Positions 39,722-49,946 of a stretch of 64,000 nt of DNA are shown in pieces. Each line of letters begins with the position of its first letter. Position 1 is the first letter of the stretch. The DNA is from JACRDG01 sp963760985 (GTDB taxonomy: Bacteria; Desulfobacterota; Desulfomonilia; Desulfomonilales; Desulfomonilaceae). Where the stretch lies: assembly GCA_963760985.1 (NCBI GenBank), contig CAVXFM010000009.1, positions 104,090 through 168,089 on the forward strand. The letters are read 5' to 3'. Below the pieces are notes generated by a model, which saw nothing but the letters and a program-made list of their open reading frames with translations, was not told the origin of the DNA and did no database searches. The position numbers and the translations under genes were made by a program.

Positions 39722-40165
39722 TCAGAGGAGAGTCTCATAACAGCCGTTCCTGAGCATCTCACGGATCTGCCGTTCGATCCTGACCATTCCTCCCCGGATG
39801 TTTTTCCCGGCGGGGCTTATAAAGGGCCCCAGCAGCGTCACCTGAATCCACGTGGTCCCTTTAAGCCAGACCCTGTTTTCCCACTGCTCTACGTTCCTGC
39901 CATAGGGTCCTTGGGGTGCCTTATTGAAAGAATTCGTGCCGAATAAGCTCGATCCGCCAATGCCATAGATCTTCCAGTAACCAAGCCGTCTTCCAGTCAA
40001 TCCGCCGATCCAATACAGACGCATGCACCTAAGCCGAACCGGAAGAGCCCGGCGCAGCGCCTGTGCATGGGCCGTTCTGGCGTAACCAGGGCATCGTAGA
40101 CGCGTGGTCGGACTCAGCATGCTCGAAGAGGGAAAATCCCGCAGTATGGTTCTCGATCCCTCCAT
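39722..40165 (-). pseudogene. unknown-family gene fragment, copy 1 of an inverted pair
   Basis: The last 75 residues read NSFNKAPQGPYGRNVEQWE, VWLKGTTWIQVTLLGPF and a Lys/Arg-rich end, stopping at 39722. The same module recurs on the plus strand at 42690-42892, clearly homologous at the nucleotide level and also ending in TGA. Upstream, WIGGLTGRRLGYWKIYGIGG appears related to a longer protein that I cannot name. No start codon with a ribosome site is visible, so it is probably a decayed 3' end. Confidence 0.5.
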
Positions 40166-40437
40166 GAGCGATGGCAGTTCGTTTCAGCTGGCGTAATCGC
40201 GGCATGTTGGGATGCGCGTTGCCTGATCGACCCAGATGGACGTCCGTGTCTTGTCGCTTTCGGACCAGGTACTATCTCGCTGCTCTCTACTCCATCTGAT
40301 TTCCCCTGGTCTCGAACGGAATCGTTGACTTCGGCCCAAAAGCCGGGGTACCTTGAGACGGGAGGAGGGGCTCCCCAGTGGACCACCTTCTCACAAGGGT
40401 GTTGCGAGACACAGGGGCACATCCATGGCAGACGAAC

Positions 40438-40901
40438 TCAAGGTGGTTCATCCATGGGCACGTCATCGGACAAGGATTTCAGCTCCGCATCAAGGAGGGT
40501 CAGAGAATCCAGGACCCATTGCTGCCCGCCGAAAGGTCTGGGCGGTTTGCCGAAAGCCTTTCGATAAATCCAGACAATGTCGAAACACATCTCAAGGTAG
40601 AGACCTGCCATCTCGGGGTTTTGCTCCACAATGGCATCCGAGGGTTCTCATAAATGGCTCGGTATATTTCCGGCTGTTCTTTTTGGAATTCGTCAAGCAT
40701 GGTCGTGATATCGCTGTCTGACAGCATCCGTCCTCGCGCCAATATCCTGTCTATCTCTTTTTCGGACAGTGATCTCATGGGGCAACCGTCAGCAACGCAA
40801 TATCCTGAACCATCTGCGGCGAATCCAAGATTTCCTGTACCCCGAGGATAAGCGAGTGCGATCTCCTGCAACACCGGAATAGTCACTCTGCCGCGAGTCA
40901 C
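40438..40901 (-). CDS. hypothetical protein, one frameshift
   Basis: From GTG 40901 (preceded by AAGG) the frame encodes a coherent acidic, helical protein: GSGYCVADGCPMRSLSEKEID, then DSDITTMLDEFQKEQPEIYRAIYE. A missing base near 40640-40650 moves the rest into the next frame, which reads SDAIVEQNPEMAGLYLEMCF and ends at 40438. Restored length is about 154 residues. No family is recognised. It lies about 75 bases downstream of the DUF1186/SEC-C gene on the same strand. Confidence 0.5.
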
Positions 40902-40975
40902 TTACAACCTTCTGCGGTCACTCAGCCAGTTTCCGACCATTCTGCTGAGCCTACCGCAGAGCCAATCAATGGTGA

Positions 40976-42265
40976 TCAGCCGCGGCAACGTGGGCCAATG
41001 GGGCCCAGCCCAGCTTCATGTTCCGCGTCCAACCGGTCTGCCTCACTCAGCATCCATTCCACTCCTTCTTCATCGAACCCTCCATGGCTACGCATGAAAT
41101 CCGCAGCCTTTCTGTAATACTCCGCGGCCTTGGCCCTATCTCCTTTAGCCTCGTACACCATCGCGAGCCGGTCGAGTCCATCAACTTGGTCGGGGTATTC
41201 CGTGAGGAGTCGTTGGCAGACTGCCTCTGCCTCTTCAAGTTGGCCTGACCGAATTAGGTCAAGCACGCTATTGGAGAGCTCATCGAGCACGTCGATTTCG
41301 TCCACCCTCCCTGCTTGAGCCACGGCGAGTCTGTTCTCCTCATCTTTCCTAAGGCAGCACTTCTTGTATTTCTTTCCACTGCCGCAGGGACAGGGTTCAT
41401 TGCGCCCTATCTTGTGACTCGTTACAGGCTCTTCATGATGTTGACGAGCAGCAATAGTCGGTAGCTTCAGCTTCGCAAACTTTGGTCCTTTCATTTTCGG
41501 CTTCCGCTCGGGTTTTCCCGGGGGCTTGAAACAGGCCCACCATTCCATCTCATGTGTCGTATCGGTAATCAGAGTGTAGGAACGACGACTTCTCAACTGG
41601 CGAAGAGCTTCGTCCTTGCCGAGATCCAGCGCCCGTTGCGCGTCGTCGAGGCTGATGAAAAACGGTTCGACCAAATCGTCCCGATAGCATTGCTCGATGT
41701 CATGGTAGAGTTCTTCGGGATAGAGATCGGTGCTAGCGGAAACAAGACCGTCCCAAACGTGGGAAAATTCTCTCCGAATCCCTCCGCTGAAAAGCTCGTG
41801 AAAATATCCGATGACCTCTTCTCTCGGCTTCTCGCCACAAGCCACGAGCGTAACAAGTGCTCGGAGGGCTGCCTCGCGCACGTATTCGTCCAGATTCTCG
41901 TTTTCAACCAGTGACTTGATAAGTGAGTCATCGCCGCATGACACGGAAGCAAGGATGCGACACAGGTCTTCCGTTACGACATCCCCGGTCACATCGATGG
42001 CAGCACTGCCCGGTATTGAGAAGAACTGAACAATGAGGGGATACGCTCGCGGCTCCCGAAACTGGGCCAGCAGATACATCGCATACAGGTGAAGCATGTA
42101 GTCAGGCCGGTCGGTGATGTCCGCGAAACTCTTGATCGACCTTTCCAGAGCTGACAGCAGCTCAGGAATCACCGCATCACGATTATCCACGGCGTCGGCC
42201 AACGCCTGCCGCGGGAACGGTCCTCGATGATACACCAACTCCGCCAGGATTTGTCTCACTTCCAT
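40976..42265 (-). CDS. DUF1186 HEAT-like protein with SEC-C motif and TPR tail
   Basis: I start at ATG 42265 (AAAGG 10 bases upstream) rather than the upstream frame start at 42283, giving about 429 residues. The N-terminal 240 residues are alpha-helical HEAT-like repeats with VTEDLCRILASVSCGDD, typical of DUF1186. A SEC-C zinc motif follows (GRNEPCPCGSGKKYKKCC, near residue 290). Then comes a helical tail with a TPR-like unit (AMVYEAKGDRAKAAEYYRKA). SEC-C proteins bind zinc and often mediate protein interactions. The function is unknown and there is no clear operon partner other than the downstream hypothetical gene. Confidence 0.8.
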   Translation of the reverse strand: MEVRQILAELVYHRGPFPRQALADAVDNRDAVIPELLSALERSIKSFADITDRPDYMLHLYAMYLLAQFREPRAYPLIVQFFSIPGSAAIDVTGDVVTEDLCRILASVSCGDDSLIKSLVENENLDEYVREAALRALVTLVACGEKPREEVIGYFHELFSGGIRREFSHVWDGLVSASTDLYPEELYHDIEQCYRDDLVEPFFISLDDAQRALDLGKDEALRQLRSRRSYTLITDTTHEMEWWACFKPPGKPERKPKMKGPKFAKLKLPTIAARQHHEEPVTSHKIGRNEPCPCGSGKKYKKCCLRKDEENRLAVAQAGRVDEIDVLDELSNSVLDLIRSGQLEEAEAVCQRLLTEYPDQVDGLDRLAMVYEAKGDRAKAAEYYRKAADFMRSHGGFDEEGVEWMLSEADRLDAEHEAGLGPIGPRCRG

Positions 42266-42689
42266 GCGTATGACCTTTCGCAAGCCCCTTCTCGGGTGAA
42301 ATCTGTTTCGTCTTTCTCTCTGGTGATCCAGAAGCTCAGAAGCATAACATAGTGACGGGAGTGATGTTAAGATCCTTACCCTTAGAAAGAACGAAGCATG
42401 AAGACCGTCTGATCGAAGAGCATCGCGTATAAGCCACCCAGACCGATTCTGCGCGATCTTCTATATCCGGGCATGGGTGCAGTATTCGAAACTTCCGGCC
42501 CGCGTCCACTCCGTTCTGGTTGCGCGAGAACGCTCTTCTCGGCAAAACCTGCCAGGATTCATTCGGTTCACCGTCGGCAGACGCACTGACAAAAAGTTTG
42601 TTCCGCATCGGCGGAAGAACTGCAAATCAGTTCGCGTACAGAAGGATCAAAGCGGAAGCGGCCGAGGCTCTTCCGTTGCGAATTCTTTC
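42266..42689. other. intergenic stretch before fragment copy 2
   Basis: No gene is supported. The part next to 42690 reads GSGRGSSVANSF in the frame of the fragment, so some decayed 5' sequence of that gene may lie here. Confidence 0.35.
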
Positions 42690-42892
42690 AAAAGGGCACC
42701 CCAGGGACCGTATGGCGGGAACGTCGAGTAATGGGAATCCTAGGTCTGGCTCAAGGGGAGCACCTGATTCAGGTGACAGTCCTGATACCTTTTGTAGGCC
42801 AGGCCGGGGAGAAGATCAAGGGAGTAATGAATAGGATCGATACGCAGTTCCGTGAGATGCCCAAGAAGACCTGCTGCGAGGCTTTTCGCTGA
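42690..42892 (+). pseudogene. unknown-family gene fragment, copy 2 of an inverted pair
   Basis: Reads NSFKRAPQGPYGGNVE, a TAA, WES, a TAG, then VWLKGSTWFRVTVLIPF and VMNRIDTQFREMPKK, ending TGA at 42892. The two internal in-frame stops make it a pseudogene. It is the inverted counterpart of 39722-39945, so the intervening 2.7 kb with the DUF1186/SEC-C gene is bounded by related sequences in opposite orientation. Confidence 0.55.
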
Positions 42893-43034
42893 CTTCGACA
42901 TTGCTTTCCACCCGAAGGCTCCTTTCGATATAAACCCGCCGTAACGGCTGCGTCCTCGTGAAGATTCAGGCGGGCGAGGTTCCCTTTGGTCAAGTCGCGT
43001 GGGCACCACCAGTATGACCGAGGCATTTGGCCTT

Positions 43035-43530
43035 TCATGTGATGCGGTGTTTACTTTGACATGGGTGCATAATGCTCCGAATTATGCCATTTAGCATTCC
43101 AACAAAAGTGAGGCTCCACGCCAATAGTGCAAGGCAAATGAAGTAATGTGGGACAATCCGTAAGAAACTCAGTTCGGGCATCATGGCGAGGTGAGCCGTG
43201 CACGTGGTGTACATACCCAGAGGGAACACCATGCCCCAGTGCTCGGGCGTATAAGCGAGTCTCACACGCTTCACGAGGTACCGCCACGCACCAAGCAGGA
43301 GCAAGAGGGGAATCCACCAGGTTGCCGTTGCCCACGAGAAGATGGTGAATCCGATGATAAATGGCCTCAAAGATTGCAGGAGTGGCGAAATGCTGGCGTG
43401 CTCTATCAAGGTGGCTCCAGCAAGCGTAATGATGGCCACCGCTCCCATGTTTATCCAGTATGGCGAAGTAAATGCTTCCGGGGCTAAGACAAAGAAAAGA
43501 AGGTGACCTCTCAAAAAGTCCGGGCGGAGT
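43035..43530 (-). pseudogene. TDT-family (TehA/tellurite-dicarboxylate type) transporter, 5' part removed by IS66
   Basis: From about 43525 leftwards the frame reads LLFFVLAPEAFTSPYWINMG, AVAIITLAGATLIEH, then helices such as FTIFSWATATWWIPLLLLLG and EHWGMVFPLGMYTTC. These match the C-terminal half of TDT-family channels. The frame continues upstream only through IS66 sequence, so the first five or so helices are gone. The junction lies just before the end of the IS66 transposase gene. Confidence 0.75.
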
Positions 43531-43536
43531 TTGTGG

Positions 43537-45136
43537 TCAAGCGCAGAATTTGGGTGGCTGCTGTTGAGGGGGCGGGGTATGTGGAGCCGGGGTGTGTACG
43601 CCAAGTGATTCGAGTCGCCGGATAATGAGCTGGGCCAGTGGCAAGATCCAGTTGGCTCCGGATAACCTGTCGTTGAGGAAAGCCCAGAACCCCACCGCAA
43701 GCTTTCGGCGCGTTTTCTTCAGGCTCGCGAAGGTATCACGACAGCGGCGTCCGAGATCGCTACGAGTAGAAACCGCTGATGAGGCGCTTTTTCACGTATT
43801 CCCGTATGTCCGTCTCACTGGTATTGTTGTGCAAGGGTATGTCGGGCCTCTCCAGTACCAGTAAGAGTTCGGGCTTATTCTCGCGTATTCTGGCGAGCGC
43901 CTGGTTGAGTCTTGCATAACAGGTCCGGGTGCTGAAGATCTCATCGAAACGCTTCTCGAGCTTCTCCTTGGTGGGTGTGTCGGGACGGTCTCTATACACT
44001 TTAAGTTCGCGGTAAAAGTCCCATATTTGGGAGCGTATGGACCCAGGGGCTTTGCGCTGTTCATCATTGAACCCTGTGCGCTTGGTGATCGCACGCTCTG
44101 CGTGTATCCAACACAGTCCGTGGAGCAAGAAATCAAACTGGCCGGCATCGTCGCTGAGAACGACCAGGTCCGGATGAGTTGAACGGTGCCCCAGTATACT
44201 GCCCAAAAGGGTGCCTTCCGTAGCAATACGGATATGCCGCGTGTCGATGAAGCCCAAAGACTCAAGAAACGCCTTCCATTCCGCCTTGCCTTCACATACG
44301 GCTCTTCCGGCCGTGATCAGTTTCTCAAGGCATGCCTTGGGCAGCTTTTGTGCATGCATGTACACAAGTGCCGCGGCGTTGAGCACATAATCGGGGTATC
44401 TCGCGCGGAGAATCTCGAAGAAGTTGATCCTGCTCTTGGAACTCGTACTCTCAAACCAGGCGAACATCTCATTGCCGATCTGGGTGCAGTAGCCGTTCTT
44501 GCCCTTATGACGTGCGCCGGTGTCATCCACGTTCACATAGCCCGACACCTTCAGGCCGACCCGGAGAATCTCTTCTTTTTCCTCATGGAATGGTCGCTTG
44601 CCTTCAGTAATGATCCTGTTGATCTGTCCAGCTGATATATCGACGCCCATTTCACGGAGCTGTTCCAAGATCAGGGGCTGAGTCACGTGACAATGGTGGT
44701 ATTGGTAAAGAATGAAGCTGTGCAATGAGACCGCAAAATGCCCCTGTTTCCTGACCTCATCCGGAAGTGCGGCTATAATCTGCTCCCCTGAAGGGGCTAT
44801 CCAACGCTCTCGGAGGTAGAGAGTATTGCGTGGCTGCACGAGGAGGCCTTGCACGGTGAACTCCTCGTAACCTTTGAACCTGCTCCCCTGCGGAACATTA
44901 TCGGCCCTTAGGACATGCCTCTCATGGATCTCAAGCTTGTCTGTCTTCTTTCTCTTGGCAGAGCCCGGACGTTTGGCCCTTGGCTCCGTCTTCGTTTCGT
45001 CAGAATGCCCCTTTTCGAGGACGGACGGTTTGATCCTGGGCCTCGGGTTGTCGCCCTTGAGTCTGGCTATCTCGTCTCTCAGTTCCTGAATCAGCTCCTG
45101 CTGGATCTGGATGATCTCCAAAAGAGCCGTCATCAC
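43537..45136 (-). mobile_element. IS66-family transposase, one frameshift near the end
   Basis: About 530 residues. The N-terminal helix (LIQELRDEIARLKGD) is the leucine-zipper region, followed by a basic linker. The DDE catalytic core has VNVDDTGARHKGKNGY, SDDAGQFDFLLHGLCWIHAE and NNTSETDIREYVKKR. After KKRLISG the printed frame stops at 43760. Removing one T of TTT near 43768-43772 continues STRSDLGRRCRDTFASLKK to a TGA at 43537, the normal IS66 C-terminus. The accessory genes tnpA and tnpB of IS66 are absent. It is inserted in the TDT gene on its left and abuts IS21 sequence on its right. Confidence 0.88.
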
Positions 45137-45243
45137 AGGAGTGCGCTCCTCTTCAGGAATGTGAGGGATTTTCAGCTTCGTGCCAATGCCCCCTTAAAAC
45201 ATATTTTCACCCGTTTGTCGCGCCCTTTTTTATGGCCGCCTGC

Positions 45244-45288
45244 TGTGCGGCAATTACACTTGAGCGTCAGCGACAATTAGACTTGTGC
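45244..45288. repeat. IS21-type terminal direct repeats
   Basis: Two related 19-base units, GCGGCAATTACACTTGAGC (45247-45265) and GCGACAATTAGACTTGTGC (45270-45288), lie 64 bases before the IstA frame. Multiple terminal repeats starting with TGT are typical of IS21 ends, so this is probably the left end of the element. Confidence 0.6.
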
Positions 45289-45351
45289 ATGGAGCCGAGC
45301 GAGACAGTCTGATATGAGGGTCCGATTTCCGAGAGGGAGGACGGGCATCGA

Positions 45352-46221
45352 TTGCAGACGACAGACGCTCAAGTGAGAAAGCTGATGAAGGAATATCGGA
45401 AGAGTGGAAAGATCGGAGCATCAGGTCTGAAGGCGAATATGAGCCGTAATACGGCCAGCAAGTACATTAGGGAGGAGAAGTCGCCTTCGGAGTTGAACAA
45501 GCCGCATACGTGGCGCACCCGATCGGATCCTTTTTCAGAACACTGGCCAGAGGTAGAGCAGCGCTTGAGGAAGGCTCCGGAATTTGAAGCCAAAACGTTG
45601 TTCGAGGGTCTCTTGGCACGATACCCCGGTATGTACGAGGAAGGGCAGCTCAGGACCTTTCAACGCCGAGTGAAGCAATGGCGGGCACAGGAAGGTCCGG
45701 ATCGTGAGGTGTTTTCTAATCAGCAGCATCGACCGGGCGAAGCATTCCAGACCGATTTCACCTGGGGGACCGCACTGGGGGTGACGATAGGGGGAGAGCC
45801 GTTCACCCAAATTTTCTGCCACGTGGTATTGCCGTATTCGAATTGGCAATGGGCCACGATCTGCCGGACCGAGTCTCTGGCAGCTCTGAAAAGGGGGGTT
45901 CTTGCTGCGGTGCGCCTTTTGGGGAGGGTTGCGAAGTATCACCAGACTGACAATTCGACCGCAGCTACGCACAACCTGACGGGGGGAATGAGAGCGTTTC
46001 ACGAAGAATATGTCGAGTTTATGCGAGAATTGGGCCTGGAGCCCAGGACGATCGCTCCTGCACAGAAGGAGCAAAATGGAGATGTTGAGGCGCTTAACGG
46101 AGCCCTGAAGAACAGGCTCAGGCAACATCTCCTCTTTAGAGGCTCAACCGATTTCGAGAGTATAGAGGCGTACGAACACTGGGTGGGGGGCATGCGTCGA
46201 ACGAAACACCTCTTGAGATGA
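45352..46221 (+). pseudogene. istA: IS21-family transposase IstA, C-terminally truncated
   Basis: The frame starts with TTG 45352. It has the N-terminal helix-turn-helix region (SGLKANMSRNTASKYIREE) and the rve core: TDFTWGTALGVTIGG with the first Asp, TDNSTAATHN with the second, and the Glu in GDVEALNGALKNRLRQ. The sequence diverges at YEHWVGG and stops at 46221 after 289 residues, where IstA is normally about 500. The helper gene istB is missing. The element is therefore not autonomous. Confidence 0.8.
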
Positions 46222-46692
46222 GAAGGAGGATTCTGGACCTCTGCGAATCAGGTTAGACAGCTCCGCATCCTGGGGAAATGGGGCGCAGACGGACGGAAAA
46301 GAATGACCTTGGGGGGTTGCCCGACATGTGGCCGAATAGGGGGAACTCGGCATACGAATCAATAAGGCGTGGCACGAGAGTCGATTCGCAGGTGCAGGGG
46401 ACACGATCGAGGGGGCTTTTCAGGTCCGGGGAGACCACAAACGATCTGCCGAAAAGTGAGGTGGTGGATTATGCCGAGAACACGCTCTCACGGTTCCGTC
46501 AAAGTCTTTTCGCTTGCAGAGCGTGGTTGAGGGTAGTAGTACGAAGGGACGGGGGAATGTTGGGGGGATGCCAGTCCGTCAGGGGAGACGGGTGTTTTTT
46601 TGTGCCTGAAGCCTGTTTTTTGGGGGAATTCGGGGCAAAGGTATCGCTGCGGTGGCTATCGCGCCACTGTTTCGGGTCTGGCGAGGTGTATG
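46222..46692. other. junction sequence between IS21 and ISAs1, no gene
   Basis: G-rich sequence with frames open in several directions but no known motif. It does not look like the missing IstA C-terminus or IstB. Confidence 0.4.
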
Positions 46693-48501
46693 TTACAGAC
46701 CAATGACCCTGAGTGCGAGATGCGTTTTGAACGCAAATGACCTGAGGGTCTTTGCAATGTTCGTTGCGCCGCATCTGCGGAGGATGCTGATGACGAGGTT
46801 CCTGAGTGATGCCATCACTCGCGGGCCCGCACCGGTTCTGATCTGAGAACGGTCTTCGTCGAAGGTCACATCGCGGACCCAATGGAGTCGGTTTTCGATG
46901 CTCCACTGGCCGCGGTTGAGTTCCAGTATCCGTTGGGGGGAAGCCTGTGCGGGGGACAGGCTGGTGATGCCATAGACCGTTTCGGAAGATTCCTTGTTCT
47001 TGCGGAGGTGCGTTACGTTGCGGCGGATGCAAAAGACCTGACGCACATAAGGGAATTCCAGGAAGTCGTTGAGCTCTTCACTGGTCCATATTGACCGGAC
47101 TTCTATTCGTCCGTGGCCTTTGTCCGCTGTCTGATAGTGAGGCTGGGCATCGGTGAGGTTGAGATCTTCGATGTGTGTCTTGAGGGTAGGCTGGTTATCC
47201 TTGACCGTGAAGACATAGTCCGCTTTTTTTTCCTCGACCAGGTACCGGGCCGTGTCTTGTTGCGTATGCAAGGCATCCAGGGTAGCGACGCTTCCGGCCA
47301 TGGGGACAGGATCGAGCAGCTCACGTACCACTTTGATTTCATTAGTCGTACATGGCACCTGCGCTTGAGCGACGACGGTCGCTTGTTGATGGAGGAATGC
47401 GGCGAGGAGATGCATTTGCCGACCGTCTGAGTTGCGTGCTCCCTTGAGGGTTTTGCCGTCGACAGCAATGGCGACCCCGTCTCCCATGATAGATTCAAGC
47501 CAGCCACTGATGGTGCGGTCCACGGCATTGCCATCGAGAGACTGGAGGAAGCGACGGATGGCCGGTTCGCTGGGTGCTTCATAGAGATCTGTCTTTTTGC
47601 TTCGTCGGCATCCCAGTCGCTTGAGCATCTTCTGCGTGCAGGCTTTTCCCCATTGGGCCATGGCATCGAAGCTTCTGGCTCCGCAGATGATGGCACACAC
47701 CGCAACAGAAAGAATGGCCAGTCTGTGATGACGGATTCCCCGTGCCATGCGGGAGTCAGGGATGGTGAGCAGGGCTTTGTGGAGCAGAAATGCGTCATTT
47801 TCGGAAAGTTTCATGGTGGTAAGCCTGGGTTTGAGAGGTGGCTGCAAAGCTGGGTCTGCGAGTCTTCGCAGAGCATCCTGTCGAAGGGGTCGGACAAAGA
47901 CCGATTTGATGCGACCGTGATGGGTGTAGATGTCGTGATTCTTGGCAAAACCTCGGGTGTTCCCGAGAAAGGTCCAACCGGCAGCTCGGTAGCAGGTGCC
48001 TCGATACAGCTCCGGATCGACAAAGGTTTCGGCAATCCAGATGGGGTGGCCGTGAGAGAGCTGCCAATCATCGGACAGGCGTCTGAGGTTGAGAGCAAGA
48101 ATGCGTGAGGCAAGATGAGGTACGCGCACACCGGGCAGGATGAGGAAGCGGCAGTTATTTGCGAGCAGAGGGAGCCGTTGGAGCTTGACGGCTGGCGTCC
48201 ACCCAATCCACCGATCTCGCACACCGCACTTCAGCGCTGCACTGGACCATCCCAACAGAGCTACCCAGCGGTCCTGATGAACTGCAGCATAGCGCAAGGA
48301 TTCTCCGATCATTCCATGGAACCCGAGGTAGTGATGCTCCTGCATCAAACCGTCCCAAAATGGTTGCTCTGTAGCGCTCACTGGACGGACTTCAACGCCC
48401 CTCACTACTTCCCTGTCTTGTGGCGGTGATGAAGAATTATGCCGATCCATGCCCCACTTCATAGCGCATTCCGGATCCGATGTCCAGAAAAAGGCGGACA
48501 T
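46693..48501 (-). mobile_element. ISAs1-family transposase fused to an N-terminal DUF4338 (DruA-like) domain
   Basis: One uninterrupted 602-residue frame. Residues about 35-215 are a DUF4338 domain: FWDGLMQEHHYLGFHGMIGE, VALLGWSSAALKC, GHPIWIAETFVDPELYRGTCY and GWTFLGNTRGF. From Met230 an ISAs1 transposase follows with RGIRHHRLAILSVAVCAIICG, the catalytic Asp in AVDGKTLKGARN, LDALHTQQDT with VFTVKDNQPTL, and the Glu in IENRLHWVRDVTFDED. There is no ribosome site before Met230, so a true fusion is likely. DUF4338 is the DruA domain of Druantia defence systems and is also common near transposases. Confidence 0.88.
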
Positions 48502-48593
48502 GCCTGCTATTCCAAAAAGCTATCGCCCACTATGACTTGGTCCTGAACACGCTCTTGACACCGAGGCCGAAACCTTGTAGAGTGGCGACTCGT

Positions 48594-48668
48594 GGGGATG
48601 TAGCTCAGCGGGAGAGCACCGCGTTCGCAACGCGGGGGTCGAGGGTTCAAATCCCTTCATCTCCACCA
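48594..48668 (+). tRNA. tRNA-Ala (anticodon CGC)
   Basis: A 75-base cloverleaf with acceptor stem GGGGATG / CATCTCC, D-arm around TAGCTCAGCGGGAGAGCA, anticodon stem CCGCG / CGCGG with loop TTCGCAA, T-loop GGTTCAAATC and encoded CCA. Anticodon CGC reads GCG codons. Its 3' end faces the integrase gene, marking it as the integration site of the element to the right. Confidence 0.95.
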
Positions 48669-48724
48669 ATGAATTCAGTCGGTTAGACTCTATCGTCCCT
48701 CACGGGACACGGCGTTTCGCCGGT

Positions 48725-48745
48725 CCAGTTAACACCCAGTTAACA
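48725..48745. repeat. tandem 10-base repeat at the element end (possible recombinase arm sites)
   Basis: CCAGTTAACA occurs at 48725-48734 and 48736-48745, one base apart, overlapping the integrase stop codon and within 80 bases of the tRNA. Each contains the palindrome GTTAAC. Position and spacing suit arm-type integrase or excisionase binding sites. Confidence 0.45.
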
Positions 48746-49946
48746 TTTTTTCCAAGCCTCTCCGGGGAGTGCCGTCCCCAGAGGGGCTTTTCCTTTTGGA
48801 CACCAAGATTTCGGTCTCGCCATGATCGAAGGTCATTGCGTCTATGGCGGAGACCAGCTCTTTGTCACTTATCCTGCCGTAGCGTTCGGACACCAACCTC
48901 TGCTTGGACGAATGGCCGAGGATCGATTCTCGAATCTCGGGGTCCATTCCGGACCGACGCGCATTCGTCTTCCACGTATGTCTCAGGTCATGGAACCTGG
49001 GCCAAGGCTTTGTCAACTCCAGGGCTTCGCATGCCCTGGGCCATGGATTCCTGGCCGTTTCCAACAACAAGGGTCTCACGCCCTTCCGATCCCAAAGTAC
49101 AAACACGTCATCGCACCAAAGCACGGGTACCCTCATTGCATTTTCCAGAATCGGAACCAGGCTTCGGTGAATGGGAACCCTTTTCCAGTGGCCCTCCTTC
49201 GTCTCGTCCGGGGAAAGTGTGATGATCCTTCTGGACAGATCAATCCCCTGCCGTTTGAGACTCAGGATCTCGCCCCGTCGCATTCCCGTGTAGAAAGCGG
49301 TCCATATTATGGCGCCGAACCACTCCGGGCACTCAAGAGCGATTGCCTTTACGTCCGGCAAGGATATGTAAGCTTCACGCTCGCTGCTCTTACGGGAGAG
49401 CTGTTCGACCAGACGTACCGGATTGACGCTGACGATCTGCATTTCAACCATGACCCCGAAAAGACGGCTCAATGTACCTGTCTCCCAGTTCACGGTGGTC
49501 GGCCTTGCGCCATCCGCCAACCTCTCGGCTTGGTACATCCTCACTTGCGGTGCCCATATTTCCTTGATGGGCGTCTCTTTTCCCAGGATCCGCACAATGT
49601 GCCTCAAGCACAAGATGTAACGGTACCTGGCCTTGCAATCCCTGATGGACGGATAGTTCAGGAAAATCTCCACCGCCCGCCAAAGGGTTACTTCCTTTTG
49701 CGGCGCTTCGTCTAAACGAAGGTCTCCCGGAATCTCCCATCCCTGGTTCTGGAACATGCGGACACACACTTCTCGACTTTCAGGTTCAAGCCCTCGGTAG
49801 TCACCGGAACGGCAGGCCGTGAGAAGCGCCATTTCGATTTCCTTGGCCCGAGACTTCGTTCGAGCCGTGGTCTTCACCCCGATCAACCTGTTTCCAAAAG
49901 GCCTGATCAGGAGGAAGAACCCTGTCTTTCGCTTTTCTACCGACAT
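48729..49946 (-). CDS. tyrosine recombinase (phage-type integrase)
   Basis: A 405-residue integrase. The catalytic residues are visible: Arg in YTGMRRGEILSL, the HDLRHT box (His and Arg), the second His in LGHSS and the nucleophilic Tyr in SERYGRISD. The N-terminal 190 residues contain an arm-binding-like region and a SAM-like core-binding domain (LCLRHIVRILGKETPIKEI). It is encoded convergently to tRNA-Ala and overlaps the upstream HTH gene by 10 bases, so the two are co-transcribed. It most likely integrates the element at the tRNA 3' end. Confidence 0.93.
   Translation of the reverse strand: MSVEKRKTGFFLLIRPFGNRLIGVKTTARTKSRAKEIEMALLTACRSGDYRGLEPESREVCVRMFQNQGWEIPGDLRLDEAPQKEVTLWRAVEIFLNYPSIRDCKARYRYILCLRHIVRILGKETPIKEIWAPQVRMYQAERLADGARPTTVNWETGTLSRLFGVMVEMQIVSVNPVRLVEQLSRKSSEREAYISLPDVKAIALECPEWFGAIIWTAFYTGMRRGEILSLKRQGIDLSRRIITLSPDETKEGHWKRVPIHRSLVPILENAMRVPVLWCDDVFVLWDRKGVRPLLLETARNPWPRACEALELTKPWPRFHDLRHTWKTNARRSGMDPEIRESILGHSSKQRLVSERYGRISDKELVSAIDAMTFDHGETEILVSKRKSPSGDGTPRRGLEKMLTGC
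48754..48797 (+). terminator. strong hairpin downstream of tRNA-Ala
   Basis: Fifteen-base arms (48754-48768 and 48775-48789) with 13 matches, a 6-base loop and a TTTTCCTTTT tract on the plus strand. It could end the tRNA transcript. It overlaps the 3' end of the integrase coding sequence on the other strand. Confidence 0.5.

Noticed and set aside
46693..48501. Druantia defence system based on the DruA-like domain
   Set aside because: DruA here is fused to an ISAs1 transposase and no druE-type helicase or other dru genes are adjacent.
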